A stretch of DNA of 64,000 nt from Papillibacter cinnamivorans DSM 12816 (GTDB lineage Bacteria; Bacillota; Clostridia; Oscillospirales; Oscillospiraceae): positions 372,001 to 436,000 of the forward strand of contig NZ_FWXW01000001.1 of NCBI RefSeq assembly GCF_900176335.1, read 5' to 3'. Position 1 is the stretch's first letter, and each line of letters starts with the position of its first letter. Below the pieces are notes generated by a model. The model made no database searches and was not told the DNA's origin. It saw only the letters and a program-made list of their open reading frames with translations. The position numbers and the translations under genes are program-made. This document shows positions 7,933-15,325 of the stretch, piece after piece.

Positions 7933-8826
7933 TTGACTCTGCGGCATTTCAGGGTTTTTGTCGCCGTTTGCGACACCATGAGTATGACGGAGGCGGCAGG
8001 CGCGCTTTTCATCTCCCAGTCCGCCGTCAGCCAGGTCATTTCCGAGCTGGAAAAATACTACGGCATCCGCCTGTTTGAGCGCCTGAACCGCAGGCTTTAC
8101 CTGACTCAGGCGGGGGATCGGCTGCTGAGCTACGCGCGGCACATGATCCGGATGAACGCGGATATTGAAAAGGACATGAAAGCACTGCAGCAGATGGGGT
8201 TTATCCGTCTCGGCGCAAGTGTCACGGTCGGAGCCTATCTCTTGCCGTCTTTGGTCTCCGTCTTTAAGCGGACAAATCCCGAAACCGGGATGGAGGTTGT
8301 CGTGGACAATACCGAGCAGATCGAGGGGCGGCTTCTGGGGGATAAAGCCGATCTCGGTCTCGTGGAGGGGGAGATCAAATCCCGCGACCTTTTGAGCGTG
8401 CCGTTTATGAAGGACGAATTGGTGCTCATCTGCGGCGCGCGGCATCCTTTTGCCCGCGTCTCCGCGGTGAAGCCGGAAGAGCTTGAAAAAGAGGATTTCA
8501 TCGTCCGCGAAGTGGGAAGCGGCACCCGGAAGATGTTCGAGGACGTCATGGCGTCCCGCAGTCTTTCCTGGAAAGAGAGCTGGTCCTGCAGCAATACGGA
8601 CGCTATCAAGGAGGCGGTGATCGCCGGTCTGGGTGTTTCCGTCATATCCCGGCGCGCCGTAGAAAAAGAAGTGAGATCGGGACAGCTCGTTGTGAGGCCC
8701 GTGGAGGGCATCCGGTTCGAGCGCGCCTTCAAAATGGTGTATCACAAGAATAAATTTCTCACTCGGCAGCTGAAAGATTTCATGGATGTCTGCCTGCGTC
8801 AGGACGCCGCGAACGCTGCCGTATGA
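7933..8826 (+). CDS. LysR-family transcriptional regulator
   Basis: A 297-aa LysR-type regulator. The N-terminal winged helix-turn-helix (LRHFRVFVAVCDTMSMTEAA ... QSAVSQVISELE) is followed by a periplasmic-binding-protein-like effector domain starting near residue 90 (FIRLGASVTVGAYLLPSLV). It starts at TTG with AGGCGG 6 nt upstream. Divergence from yeiH suggests it controls sulfate/sulfite export, as CysL/YeiE-type regulators do; that link is by context. Confidence 0.9.
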   Translation: MTLRHFRVFVAVCDTMSMTEAAGALFISQSAVSQVISELEKYYGIRLFERLNRRLYLTQAGDRLLSYARHMIRMNADIEKDMKALQQMGFIRLGASVTVGAYLLPSLVSVFKRTNPETGMEVVVDNTEQIEGRLLGDKADLGLVEGEIKSRDLLSVPFMKDELVLICGARHPFARVSAVKPEELEKEDFIVREVGSGTRKMFEDVMASRSLSWKESWSCSNTDAIKEAVIAGLGVSVISRRAVEKEVRSGQLVVRPVEGIRFERAFKMVYHKNKFLTRQLKDFMDVCLRQDAANAAV

Positions 8827-8889
8827 CGGTCTGAACGGCACCGGTTTCCCGGAGTTCTGCCCGGGTTTCGCCGGGTGCCCCCGATGAAA

Positions 8890-8928
8890 AAAGCCGCGCC
8901 GGAGCCCAAATTTTCCGGCGCGGCTTTT
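8890..8928 (+). terminator. Terminator of the lysR gene
   Basis: A perfect 14-bp stem (AAAGCCGCGCCGGA/TCCGGCGCGGCTTT) with a 10-nt loop, ending in TTTT, 63 nt after the lysR stop. Confidence 0.85.
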
Positions 8929-8968
8929 CTGGTATGCTCCGAGATTGCGCGGCATACCGGCCGGTTAT

Positions 8969-8978
8969 GTGATATAAT
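8969..8978 (+). promoter_or_regulatory. Extended -10 promoter of the HNH gene
   Basis: TGTGATATAAT is an extended -10 element (TATAAT at 8973-8978) about 135 nt upstream of the HNH start. No -35 at proper spacing is evident. The GC-rich leader that follows contains several short hairpins. Confidence 0.5.
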
Positions 8979-9113
8979 CCAATTGGGGTCGGCCCGGCCC
9001 GGCGGCAGGCTAAATATCCCCTCCCGCGGGAAGGCGCCCGGGATGCCGTGCCCCGGGATTTCATTATTTAAAGGTTTTCGTTGCCATACGGAAATAGCAA
9101 AGGAGTTGAGCGT

Positions 9114-9840
9114 ATGCCGCCTCCGGCAGTAAAGACGGTCAGGGACCTGATCTATTGGCAGTACGCCGCTATCATGACCGGCGCGGCCACTGGAAGAAAA
9201 AACGAGTGGGCGCTGCGCATGAGCTTTTTAAACAAACTGAAAGGCGGTGAAATCGTCTGGTCCACCTCGGTGCGCGAATGGCTGCTCGAAATGGAAAACC
9301 CCAATGTCTGCATATATTGCGGCAGTTCGGAAACCCTGACCACGGAGCATATCCTCCCCCGCTCCCGCGGCGGCGAGGATGTGACCGACAACGTGGTGCG
9401 GGTGTGCAAAGCATGCAATTCCGGCAAAGGGGCAAAGGGCCTGTACGAATGGAAGGGCCTCCAGGAAAAGAACAATCACCACCGTATCGCGGAAGGAAAA
9501 TATCTCATACTGATATGCGATGGAAATAATGAAAATAAAAATCGAGGATGTTTTTCGTCCCGCAAGGCAGACGACGCCGGTGGGCTCCCTGCCCGCCAAG
9601 GAGGATAACGACGCGGGGCGGAAACCAGGCCGATTTTTATCATTGGGTTCATCGCATATCAGTATCAAGTACTTATATTCCCTGCACGAGCGCGCCGGTA
9701 CCCTGGATAAGACGCTCAAAGAGCTGTGCCCCTGCTGCCTGAAGCAAAAGTGCATGGAGGAAAGCCACGCCGAAAAATTCACTCTCTACTGCATCGAGGG
9801 ATTTTTCTCTCAGATAGATAAAAAAGAAGCTCTGGTATAA
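9114..9840 (+). pseudogene. HNH endonuclease gene interrupted by a MITE-like insertion
   Basis: The first 131 codons encode an HNH endonuclease: zinc-type cysteines C66, C69, C98 and C101, and the catalytic EHILPRSRGG with H79. The start at 9114 has AAGGAG 9 nt upstream. After EGKYL the frame runs into foreign sequence and stops at 9606-9608. The proper C-terminal part, with its LCPCCLKQKC cysteine cluster, resumes in another frame from about 9667. Removing 160 bp restores one 188-aa frame reading EGKYLKYLYSLHERAGTLD across the joint, the pattern expected for this family. The N-terminal fragment retains the whole HNH core and could still be made. Confidence 0.85.
9507..9665. mobile_element. 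159-bp MITE-like element with 16-bp terminal inverted repeats
   Basis: Perfect terminal inverted repeats ATACTGATATGCGATG (9507-9522) and its complement (9650-9665) bound a segment that splits the HNH gene. The inner flanks remain imperfectly complementary (AATGA...AAAAATCG on both arms, then CCCGC), so the whole element could fold into a long hairpin. It encodes no transposase. The flanks share only a single C, so no clear target duplication is visible. No second copy is in the window. Confidence 0.75.
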
Positions 9841-9940
9841 AACGGCTCTGATACTGCATAGCAAACGAAAAAAAGCTCGGCCCGCCTCGGTGCCGGGCCG
9901 CCGGCGGACATACGATCTATGCCGCCCGGGAGGAAAAAAA

Positions 9941-11308
9941 ATGAAAAAAAACAGATGGATTATTCTCGCAATGGTATTTTTACTGCTGGGCGGATGCGCT
10001 TCCGGCGCCGCGCCGGGCGTCTCCCCCTCGCCTTCGCCCACGGCAACTCCCCAGCCCACCGAAGAACTCAAAACCGTCTCCGGCACCGTTTACGATGCCA
10101 GCATGAACACCCTGATCCTCATTACCGACAACCGAAAGCTGTACTCTTTCGTCACCGAAGACGTGGACAAACGGGTGACGGAGGACGGAATCCGCATCGG
10201 CTACCCCGTGACGGTGGGATATTATGGGCAGCTTGACGACAATTCTCAGGAGCAAACGGTGGCTCTGGGCTATATCCAGGTGGGAAACTTCGATGGCCTG
10301 ACCCCCCGGGAAAAGGCGCAGCACATCCTCATGACCCTCAGCCTGGAAGACGAGGTCGGCCAGATGTTCATCGTGCGCTGCCCGGAGAAGAACGCTGCTG
10401 AAATTCAGGCTCAATACCAGTTCGGCGGCTATCTCCTCTTCGCCCGCGATTTTAAGGACAAAACCCCCGGCGAGGCCTCCGCGGACATTCAGAGCTGCCA
10501 AAGCTCCTCCAATATCCCCATGCTCATCGGCGTGGACGAGGAGGGCGGCACCGTCAACCGCATCAGCCTTTACTCCCAGTACCGCTCCGCTCCCTTCAAG
10601 TCCCCCCAGAAGCTCTATGCCTCCGGCGGGTGGGACGCCGTTGAGGGCGATACAAAGGAAAAATGCGCGCTTTTGAAGTCCTTGGGCGTCAACCTGAACT
10701 TTGCCCCGGTGTGCGACGTGTCCACGGATCCTTCCGACTTTATCTATGCCCGTTCCTTTGGGAAGGACGCCGAACAGACCTCCCAATACGTGAAAACCGT
10801 TGTGGAGACTATGGCCGGCACCGGCGTGGGCTGTGTTTTGAAACACTTTCCCGGCTACGGGAACAACGCGGATACCCACACGGGCAGCGCCTACGACTCC
10901 CGTCCCCTCGAAACCTTCGAGTCTTCCGATTTTCTTCCCTTTGAAGCGGGTATCCAGGCCGGGGCGGGCGCGGTTCTGGTCTGCCACAACGTGGTAAAGT
11001 GCATGGACGCCTCTTCCCCCGCCTCCCTTTCCCCCGAGGTGCACCGAATCCTCCGGGAAGACCTGGGCTTTGACGGCGTGATCATCACCGACGATCTGAG
11101 CATGCAGGCCGTGACGGACTTTACCGGCAGCGGCTCCGCCGCCCTTCTGGCCGTGGAGGCGGGAAACGATCTGCTCTGCTGCACGGATTATGAAACCCAG
11201 TACAAAGCCGTTCTGGAAGCGGCGCAAAGCGGCGGCATCACCCGCGAACGGATCGACGATTCGGCCCTCCGCATTTTGGCTCTGAAAATCTCTTTGGGGA
11301 TTTTGTAG
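9941..11308 (+). CDS. GH3 beta-N-acetylhexosaminidase-like lipoprotein
   Basis: A 455-aa secreted lipoprotein: signal peptide with lipobox LLLGGC, a Ser/Pro/Thr linker, a small beta domain (about residues 40-110), then a glycoside hydrolase family 3 domain. Family motifs include MLIGVDEEGG, LKHFPGYGNNADTH (the acid/base and substrate region of NagZ-type enzymes) and GVIITDDLSMQAV with the nucleophile aspartate. It likely removes N-acetylglucosamine from peptidoglycan fragments outside the cell. The start at 9941 has GGAGG 8 nt upstream; an earlier in-frame ATG at 9890 lacks a signal peptide. Confidence 0.9.
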   Translation: MKKNRWIILAMVFLLLGGCASGAAPGVSPSPSPTATPQPTEELKTVSGTVYDASMNTLILITDNRKLYSFVTEDVDKRVTEDGIRIGYPVTVGYYGQLDDNSQEQTVALGYIQVGNFDGLTPREKAQHILMTLSLEDEVGQMFIVRCPEKNAAEIQAQYQFGGYLLFARDFKDKTPGEASADIQSCQSSSNIPMLIGVDEEGGTVNRISLYSQYRSAPFKSPQKLYASGGWDAVEGDTKEKCALLKSLGVNLNFAPVCDVSTDPSDFIYARSFGKDAEQTSQYVKTVVETMAGTGVGCVLKHFPGYGNNADTHTGSAYDSRPLETFESSDFLPFEAGIQAGAGAVLVCHNVVKCMDASSPASLSPEVHRILREDLGFDGVIITDDLSMQAVTDFTGSGSAALLAVEAGNDLLCCTDYETQYKAVLEAAQSGGITRERIDDSALRILALKISLGIL

Positions 11309-11318
11309 TAAAACACGG

Positions 11319-11360
11319 AATATTGGGAAGGAGCAGGCAAATCCTGCTCCTTCCCAATAT
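11319..11360. terminator. Bidirectional terminator between convergent genes
   Basis: Eighteen-base perfect inverted repeat (arm ATATTGGGAAGGAGCAGG) with a 5-nt loop, between the convergent GH3 and subtilase genes, 10-14 bp from each stop. T-runs are weak on both sides but the stem is very stable. Confidence 0.75.
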
Positions 11361-11373
11361 ATAAACTCGATTT

Positions 11374-12525
11374 TTAACGCGCCTCAACGGCTGAAATGAA
11401 CGCAGTGGGATTAACGATTTTATTGCCGTTTTCATCGATATACGCGCTCTCAAAAAGCAAAGACAAGATTTCTTCATTTGACAGCGAAGGATCTGTCTGC
11501 CAGCCGAGGGCAAGTACGCCCGCAATGTAGGGGATCCCCCAGCTCAATCCTCCCTGCCCTGTGTATTGATAGGATTCGTGTCCTGCGGAATATTCCTCCG
11601 CTGTGGTTCTGGCAGACGTCGGAGCGAATACTACACCGTCCATCCGGGTTTCGTAAGGCTCCTGCGGAAACCCTGTGGAAAAATGCGTGACGTCATCAGG
11701 CTCTTCGGGATCGTAATAGCCGGGCGCGATAATCCCTGTATCGCAGCCCCTCCTGCAGTCCAGCACCAGGATCCCCGCTTTCTGTGCTTCCGCTACGGCA
11801 TCGTCCCACATTTCTGTGTTTTTTATAAATGGCGAACCGTCTCCCGAGGGAGCGGCAGAAACGGACACAACGCGGATCTTATCTTCCTCCGGCAGGTCGC
11901 GGTTGGTCTCAATAATCCAGCGTAGCGCATCGGCGTAATATGCGCTGTCTCTTGACCAGGAAGGCGCTGCCGCAAAATACAGCTCCGCGTCCGGCGCTAC
12001 ACCGCAACTTTGCCCCACCAGCAGGCTTGCCACGCCAGGCCCGTGCATGGAACCGTTTTTTTCCGGCTGCCCGGTACCAAAATCCTTATATTGCACGATT
12101 CTGTCCCCAAATTCCGAGTGGAAGGGCTGAGCAAGGTTCTGGTCGATGATTGCGACCTTTACGCTTTTCCCGGTAATACCCCGTTCATGCAACGAACGGA
12201 CGCCAAGACCGGGGTTTTTCCCGTTTTCCAGAATCTCCGCCGCAAGGTCTTCGCCTTCGGGAAATACCGTGTCCCTGTTAAACCAAAAGGTGGCTATGTC
12301 CTCCGGAGAGTAATTGCCTTTTTCCGGCTGAATTCCGTCTGGCACGATGGATCCGTTTACCATTCGGACATCGCTGTAAGGCTCGATCCGTTTTGTCAGA
12401 GCTGCAGTTTCGGAGGCTTGTTCGGACGGCTGTACGGCCAGGGAACCGCTCTCCGCCGTACTGTTTGTACAGGATGACGTTAAAACCAGCGCTGCGGTTA
12501 TTATCAATATGGCAGGTTTTCTCAT
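11374..12525 (-). CDS. S8 (subtilisin-like) serine protease lipoprotein
   Basis: A 383-aa exported lipoprotein (lipobox LTSSC, cysteine 19) with a subtilase domain. The triad appears complete: D128 in VKVAIIDQNL, H161 in GSMHGPGVASLLVG, and S328 in GGLSWGIPYIAGVLALG, although the serine motif is GLS rather than the usual GTS. The region between residues 60 and 110 may act as a prodomain. An AAGGTG site precedes the ATG. It stands alone, convergent with the GH3 gene. Substrate unknown. Confidence 0.85.
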   Translation of the reverse strand: MRKPAILIITAALVLTSSCTNSTAESGSLAVQPSEQASETAALTKRIEPYSDVRMVNGSIVPDGIQPEKGNYSPEDIATFWFNRDTVFPEGEDLAAEILENGKNPGLGVRSLHERGITGKSVKVAIIDQNLAQPFHSEFGDRIVQYKDFGTGQPEKNGSMHGPGVASLLVGQSCGVAPDAELYFAAAPSWSRDSAYYADALRWIIETNRDLPEEDKIRVVSVSAAPSGDGSPFIKNTEMWDDAVAEAQKAGILVLDCRRGCDTGIIAPGYYDPEEPDDVTHFSTGFPQEPYETRMDGVVFAPTSARTTAEEYSAGHESYQYTGQGGLSWGIPYIAGVLALGWQTDPSLSNEEILSLLFESAYIDENGNKIVNPTAFISAVEAR

Positions 12526-12684
12526 ATCAGCACCTTCTTTACGGTTAACTTGCCGGGTTCGGCTGTAAATGATTGTTCAAAAGAAAACCTTATATAACAA
12601 ATAATACCAGTCGCGTCTGACATTCGCAATCTTTCAGCATAAAACTTAAAGAATGCTTAATCATATTGTAATAATTCGCTGTCC

Positions 12685-12713
12685 TTGAAAAATTCCTCTC
12701 TCCGTGCTATACT
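12685..12713 (+). promoter_or_regulatory. Promoter of the ABC-F leader
   Basis: TTGAAA at 12685-12690 and TATACT at 12708-12713 with 17-nt spacing. Transcription would start near 12720, about 30 nt before the leader peptide. Confidence 0.8.
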
Positions 12714-12749
12714 GTTTCCATATCACACACAAAGTTAGGAGCTGAAAAG

Positions 12750-12770
12750 ATGCGCAACGTATCCTGCTGA
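12750..12770 (+). CDS. Six-residue leader peptide MRNVSC
   Basis: ATG CGC AAC GTA TCC TGC TGA, preceded by AGGAG at an 8-nt spacing, lies between the promoter and the folded leader of the ABC-F gene. Short upstream frames of this kind act as antibiotic sensors for ABC-F and erm genes: a drug-stalled ribosome changes leader folding. The stalling role is inferred from position. Confidence 0.7.
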   Translation: MRNVSC

Positions 12771-12778
12771 ACGTATCA

Positions 12779-12961
12779 GGCATGACAAAGCGCCCGGGCG
12801 GTACCGTTCCGCCGGTTTTGTCGTGCCATGCAGGAAAGTTGCAGATTCTGTCGACTCGGAATAGATGGCTTTGTCCGGTCTTTTCGCCGGGCATCGGCGT
12901 ATTTTGAGCTGCAGGGAACGACTTCCCTGCAGCTTACATTTTTTGTATGGAGGACAAAGCC
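12779..12961 (+). promoter_or_regulatory. Ribosome-mediated attenuator leader of the ABC-F gene
   Basis: Mutually exclusive pairings are visible. GGCATGACAAA (12779-12789) pairs with TTTGTCGTGCC (12817-12827). GGCTTTGTCC (12867-12876) is a perfect 10-base complement of GGACAAAGCC (12952-12961), which spans the end of the ribosome site up to the ABC-F start codon. The same GGCTTTGTCC segment can also pair with GACAAAGC at 12784-12791. Together with the terminator inside the leader this suggests control of both transcription and translation. Confidence 0.75.
12908..12944 (+). terminator. Attenuator terminator ahead of the ABC-F gene
   Basis: A perfect 11-bp stem (GCTGCAGGGAA/TTCCCTGCAGC) with a CGAC loop, then TTACATTTTTT, ending 17 nt before the ABC-F start. 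Its placement within the leader marks it as an attenuator. Confidence 0.85.
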
Positions 12962-14440
12962 ATGTCGCTGATTTCCGTTTCAAACCTCACCTTTTCCTAC
13001 GAGGGCAGCTCCGACACCATATTCGACAATGTAAGCTTCCAGCTGGACACCGACTGGAAGCTGGGCTTCACCGGCAGAAACGGCAGGGGCAAGACCACCT
13101 TTTTAAACCTGCTTATGGGCAAATATCCTTACTCCGGAAGGATAGCCGCCTCGGTGGACTTCGAATACTTCCCCTTTGATGTTCCCGATACTGGCAAAGA
13201 CACCCTGGAGATCGTGGAGGGCATCAGCAAAAGTCACCTGCCCTGGGAGCTTGCCCGGGAGCTGTCTCTCCTGGAGCTGGACGAAGAGGTGCTGCGCCGT
13301 CCCTTCGAAACCCTGTCCAACGGGGAGCGGACGAAGGTCCTACTGGCCGCCCTCTTTCTCCGGGAAAACCGTTTCCTCCTCATCGACGAGCCCACCAACC
13401 ACCTGGACATGCGTGGGCGGGAGCTTGTGAGCCGGTATTTAAACGGCAAGAAGGGTTTCATTTTGGTTTCGCACGACAGAGCCTTCCTGGACGGCTGCGT
13501 CGACCACATTCTTTCCATCAACCGGTCGGACATCGAGATCCAGCGGGGCAATTTCTCCTCCTGGCTCATAAACCGGGAGCGGCAGGATGCCTTTGAGCTT
13601 TCCGAAAACGAAAAGCTCAAAAAGGACATCCGCCGCCTCGAAGCCGCCGCCCAGCGCACCTCCGGCTGGTCCGACAAGGTGGAAAAGACGAAGTTCGCCA
13701 CCAGAAATTCCGGCCTCCGGCCCGACCGGGGCTACATCGGGCACAAGGCGGCCAAGATGATGAGCCGGTCCAGGGCCATCGAAGGAAGGCGCGAGGCCGC
13801 CCTGGAGGAAAAATCCGCCCTTCTCAAAAATCTCGAGGCCTCCGAGGCCCTCAAGATCGCCCAGCTTCCCTATCACGCAAACCGCCTCGTTGCCCTGGAG
13901 GATGTCTCGATCTTTTACGGAGAAAAGGCCGCCTGCCGGAACGTAAACCTGGCGGTGGACCGGGGAGACCGGGTTGCGCTTCTGGGCCCCAACGGCTCCG
14001 GCAAATCCAGCGTCCTGAAGCTCGTCCGCGGAGAGGGTCTTTCCTATACCGGTACCTTCCAAAAAGGAAGCCGTCTTCTCATTTCTTATGTATCCCAGGA
14101 TACCTCCCTTCTCCGGGGAAGCCCTAAAGACTTTGCACAAGAAAGCGGGATCGACGAGAGCCTGTTCAAGGCCATCCTCCGGAAACTGGATTTCTCCCGC
14201 GCGCAGTTTGAAAAGGACATGGGGGACTATAGCGGCGGGCAGAAGAAAAAGGTGCTCATTGCCAAAAGCCTTAGTGAACCGTCTCACCTGTTGGTCTGGG
14301 ACGAACCCCTCAATTTTATCGACGTCATCTCCCGGATTCAGATCCAGGAGCTTCTGTTATCATTTAAACCCACAATCCTCTTCGTGGAACACGACAGCTC
14401 CTTCTGCCGCAGCGTCGCCACAAAAGCGGTCCGGTTATAG
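12962..14440 (+). CDS. Lsa-type ABC-F ribosomal protection protein
   Basis: A 492-aa protein with two ABC domains and no membrane segments. Domain 1 has GRNGRGKTT, LSNGERTK and LLIDEPTNHLD; domain 2 has GPNGSGKSS, YSGGQKKK and LLVWDEPLNFID. The wording throughout (DTDWKLGFTGRNGRGKTT, GFILVSHDRAFLDGCVDHIL) is that of Lsa proteins, which bind the ribosome and displace lincosamides, streptogramin A and pleuromutilins. The start at 12962 has GGAGG at 8 nt; an ATG at 12947 lies in front of that site. The attenuated leader supports a resistance role. Exact drug spectrum cannot be read from sequence. Confidence 0.9.
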   Translation: MSLISVSNLTFSYEGSSDTIFDNVSFQLDTDWKLGFTGRNGRGKTTFLNLLMGKYPYSGRIAASVDFEYFPFDVPDTGKDTLEIVEGISKSHLPWELARELSLLELDEEVLRRPFETLSNGERTKVLLAALFLRENRFLLIDEPTNHLDMRGRELVSRYLNGKKGFILVSHDRAFLDGCVDHILSINRSDIEIQRGNFSSWLINRERQDAFELSENEKLKKDIRRLEAAAQRTSGWSDKVEKTKFATRNSGLRPDRGYIGHKAAKMMSRSRAIEGRREAALEEKSALLKNLEASEALKIAQLPYHANRLVALEDVSIFYGEKAACRNVNLAVDRGDRVALLGPNGSGKSSVLKLVRGEGLSYTGTFQKGSRLLISYVSQDTSLLRGSPKDFAQESGIDESLFKAILRKLDFSRAQFEKDMGDYSGGQKKKVLIAKSLSEPSHLLVWDEPLNFIDVISRIQIQELLLSFKPTILFVEHDSSFCRSVATKAVRL

Positions 14441-14456
14441 CCCGGAAAGGGCCATG

Positions 14457-14503
14457 AAAAAAGCTCGGAAATAACGGGGTCTCCCCCGTTTCCGCGCTTT
14501 TTT
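14457..14503 (+). terminator. Terminator of the ABC-F gene
   Basis: A long stem (AAAAAAGC-CGGAAA-ACGGGG against CCCCGT-TTCCG-GCTTTTTT) with T-runs on both strands, so it may also serve the convergent XRE gene, which ends 10 bp further on. Confidence 0.85.
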
Positions 14504-14512
14504 ATACCTGCA

Positions 14513-14731
14513 TCAGCGGCAGGGCTTCTTCTTATCTGTCCGCCCGAGAATGTAGTCCACGCTCACGTGATAAAAGTCGGCCAAAGCGCAGAGAACGCGC
14601 GGCGGTATCATCCGCTGGCCGCTTTCATAGTAAGCATACGTCCTTTGCGGGACGTTAATGGCTGCGCCGACCCTTTCCTGCGTCAAATCGGCGTCCTCCC
14701 GCAAGCTTCGAATCCGATCGTATTTTTCCAT
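14513..14731 (-). CDS. Small XRE-family repressor
   Basis: A 72-aa single-domain lambda-repressor-like HTH protein (IRSLREDADLTQERVGAAIN, QRTYAYYESGQ, LADFYHVSVDYILGR). The start at 14731 is chosen at MEKYDRI, with GGTGG upstream. Two matching palindromes lie in the divergent spacer, so it probably represses itself and the 58-aa gene opposite. Such pairs are common remnants of prophages or integrative elements. Confidence 0.85.
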   Translation of the reverse strand: MEKYDRIRSLREDADLTQERVGAAINVPQRTYAYYESGQRMIPPRVLCALADFYHVSVDYILGRTDKKKPCR

Positions 14732-14757
14732 CAGCACCACCCTAATCAGTATAAAAA

Positions 14758-14797
14758 AGAACAATATGTTCTATTGCATTATTGAACATATTGTTCT
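14758..14797. promoter_or_regulatory. Twin palindromic operators of the XRE regulator
   Basis: AGAACAATATGTTCT (14758-14772) and TGAACATATTGTTCT (14783-14797) are near-identical palindromes of the form GAACA-N3-TGTTC, with centres 25 bp apart. The second lies just upstream of a TATACT box (14802-14807) for the rightward gene. The layout is typical of cooperative repressor dimers. Confidence 0.8.
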
Positions 14798-14822
14798 ACT
14801 ATATACTCTGTGGGGTGTTCAT

Positions 14823-14999
14823 ATGGCGGACTATAAAGAAATGTATCTTAAAATGGTCAGGGCCTCGGAAGAGGCCGTGAATCGTATCGTCGCCGCCCAG
14901 CGGGAGTGCGAGGAACTGTATCTTTCTTCCCCGGAACCCGAATTGAAAGTCCTGAAACAGAAAAAGCGGATGGGCGAAAGCGGTGGGAAAAAACCGTAA
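14823..14999 (+). CDS. Small hypothetical protein divergent from the XRE gene
   Basis: A 58-aa charged, mostly helical protein (MADYKEMYLKMVRASEEAVN ... AAQRECEELYL) with a Lys-rich tail. I recognise this only as a type of small protein found beside XRE regulators in Clostridia. The start follows the operator-controlled promoter closely; the ribosome site is weak (GGGGTG). Function unknown. Confidence 0.6.
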   Translation: MADYKEMYLKMVRASEEAVNRIVAAQRECEELYLSSPEPELKVLKQKKRMGESGGKKP

Positions 15000-15052
15000 C
15001 TGTTCTTATATTGCGGATTGATATCATCCGGTCAACCAACGGGATATCCGCG

Positions 15053-15325
15053 TTGACTCGCCTCCCCCGCCGTGCTAAAATAATAGTATCATAATCACGG
15101 GAGATGTCTGTTTGGAGACGGTTCTGTAAGGAACGCGCGTAAACTGCAAAAACGGCAAAAAGGGCGGCGGGGGCCGCTCCGGTTTGTCGTGCGGTTTTGT
15201 TCCGTACAGAGTGGCGTGGGCATCGGTGCGCTCTGTTGGGACATGGCAAATTGCCGTGTCTCTTTTTCATGGACGCGTGTTCCCCCTCATTTCTCCCCCC
15301 AAATTAACTGAGAGGAATGCTGATT
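15053..15325 (+). promoter_or_regulatory. Promoter and attenuated leader of the methyltransferase gene
   Basis: TTGACT (15053-15058) and TAAAAT (15076-15081) with 17-nt spacing and a TG extension form a strong promoter. The ~235-nt leader contains a possible 12-codon frame (15104-15142, poorly placed ribosome site), the sequence TTTGTCGTGC also found in the ABC-F leader, a hairpin closed by ACAGAG/CTCTGT, and an intrinsic terminator 58 nt before the gene. The design parallels the ABC-F leader 2.3 kb away. Confidence 0.65.
15240..15267 (+). terminator. Attenuator terminator ahead of the methyltransferase
   Basis: A 9-bp stem (GACATGGCA/TGCCGTGTC, one G-T) with a 3-nt loop followed by TCTTTTT. 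It lies inside the leader, upstream of the coding sequence. Confidence 0.8.

Noticed and set aside
9505-9668. TA target-site duplication (Tc1/mariner type) for the MITE-like element
   Set aside because: TA can be read at both ends, but removing element plus one TA gives a frame that does not restore the HNH protein; the 160-bp removal does.
9980-11227. Long antisense frames opposite the GH3, EamA and livJ genes
   Set aside because: They mirror strongly coding GC-rich genes, lack ribosome sites and have no protein-like motifs.
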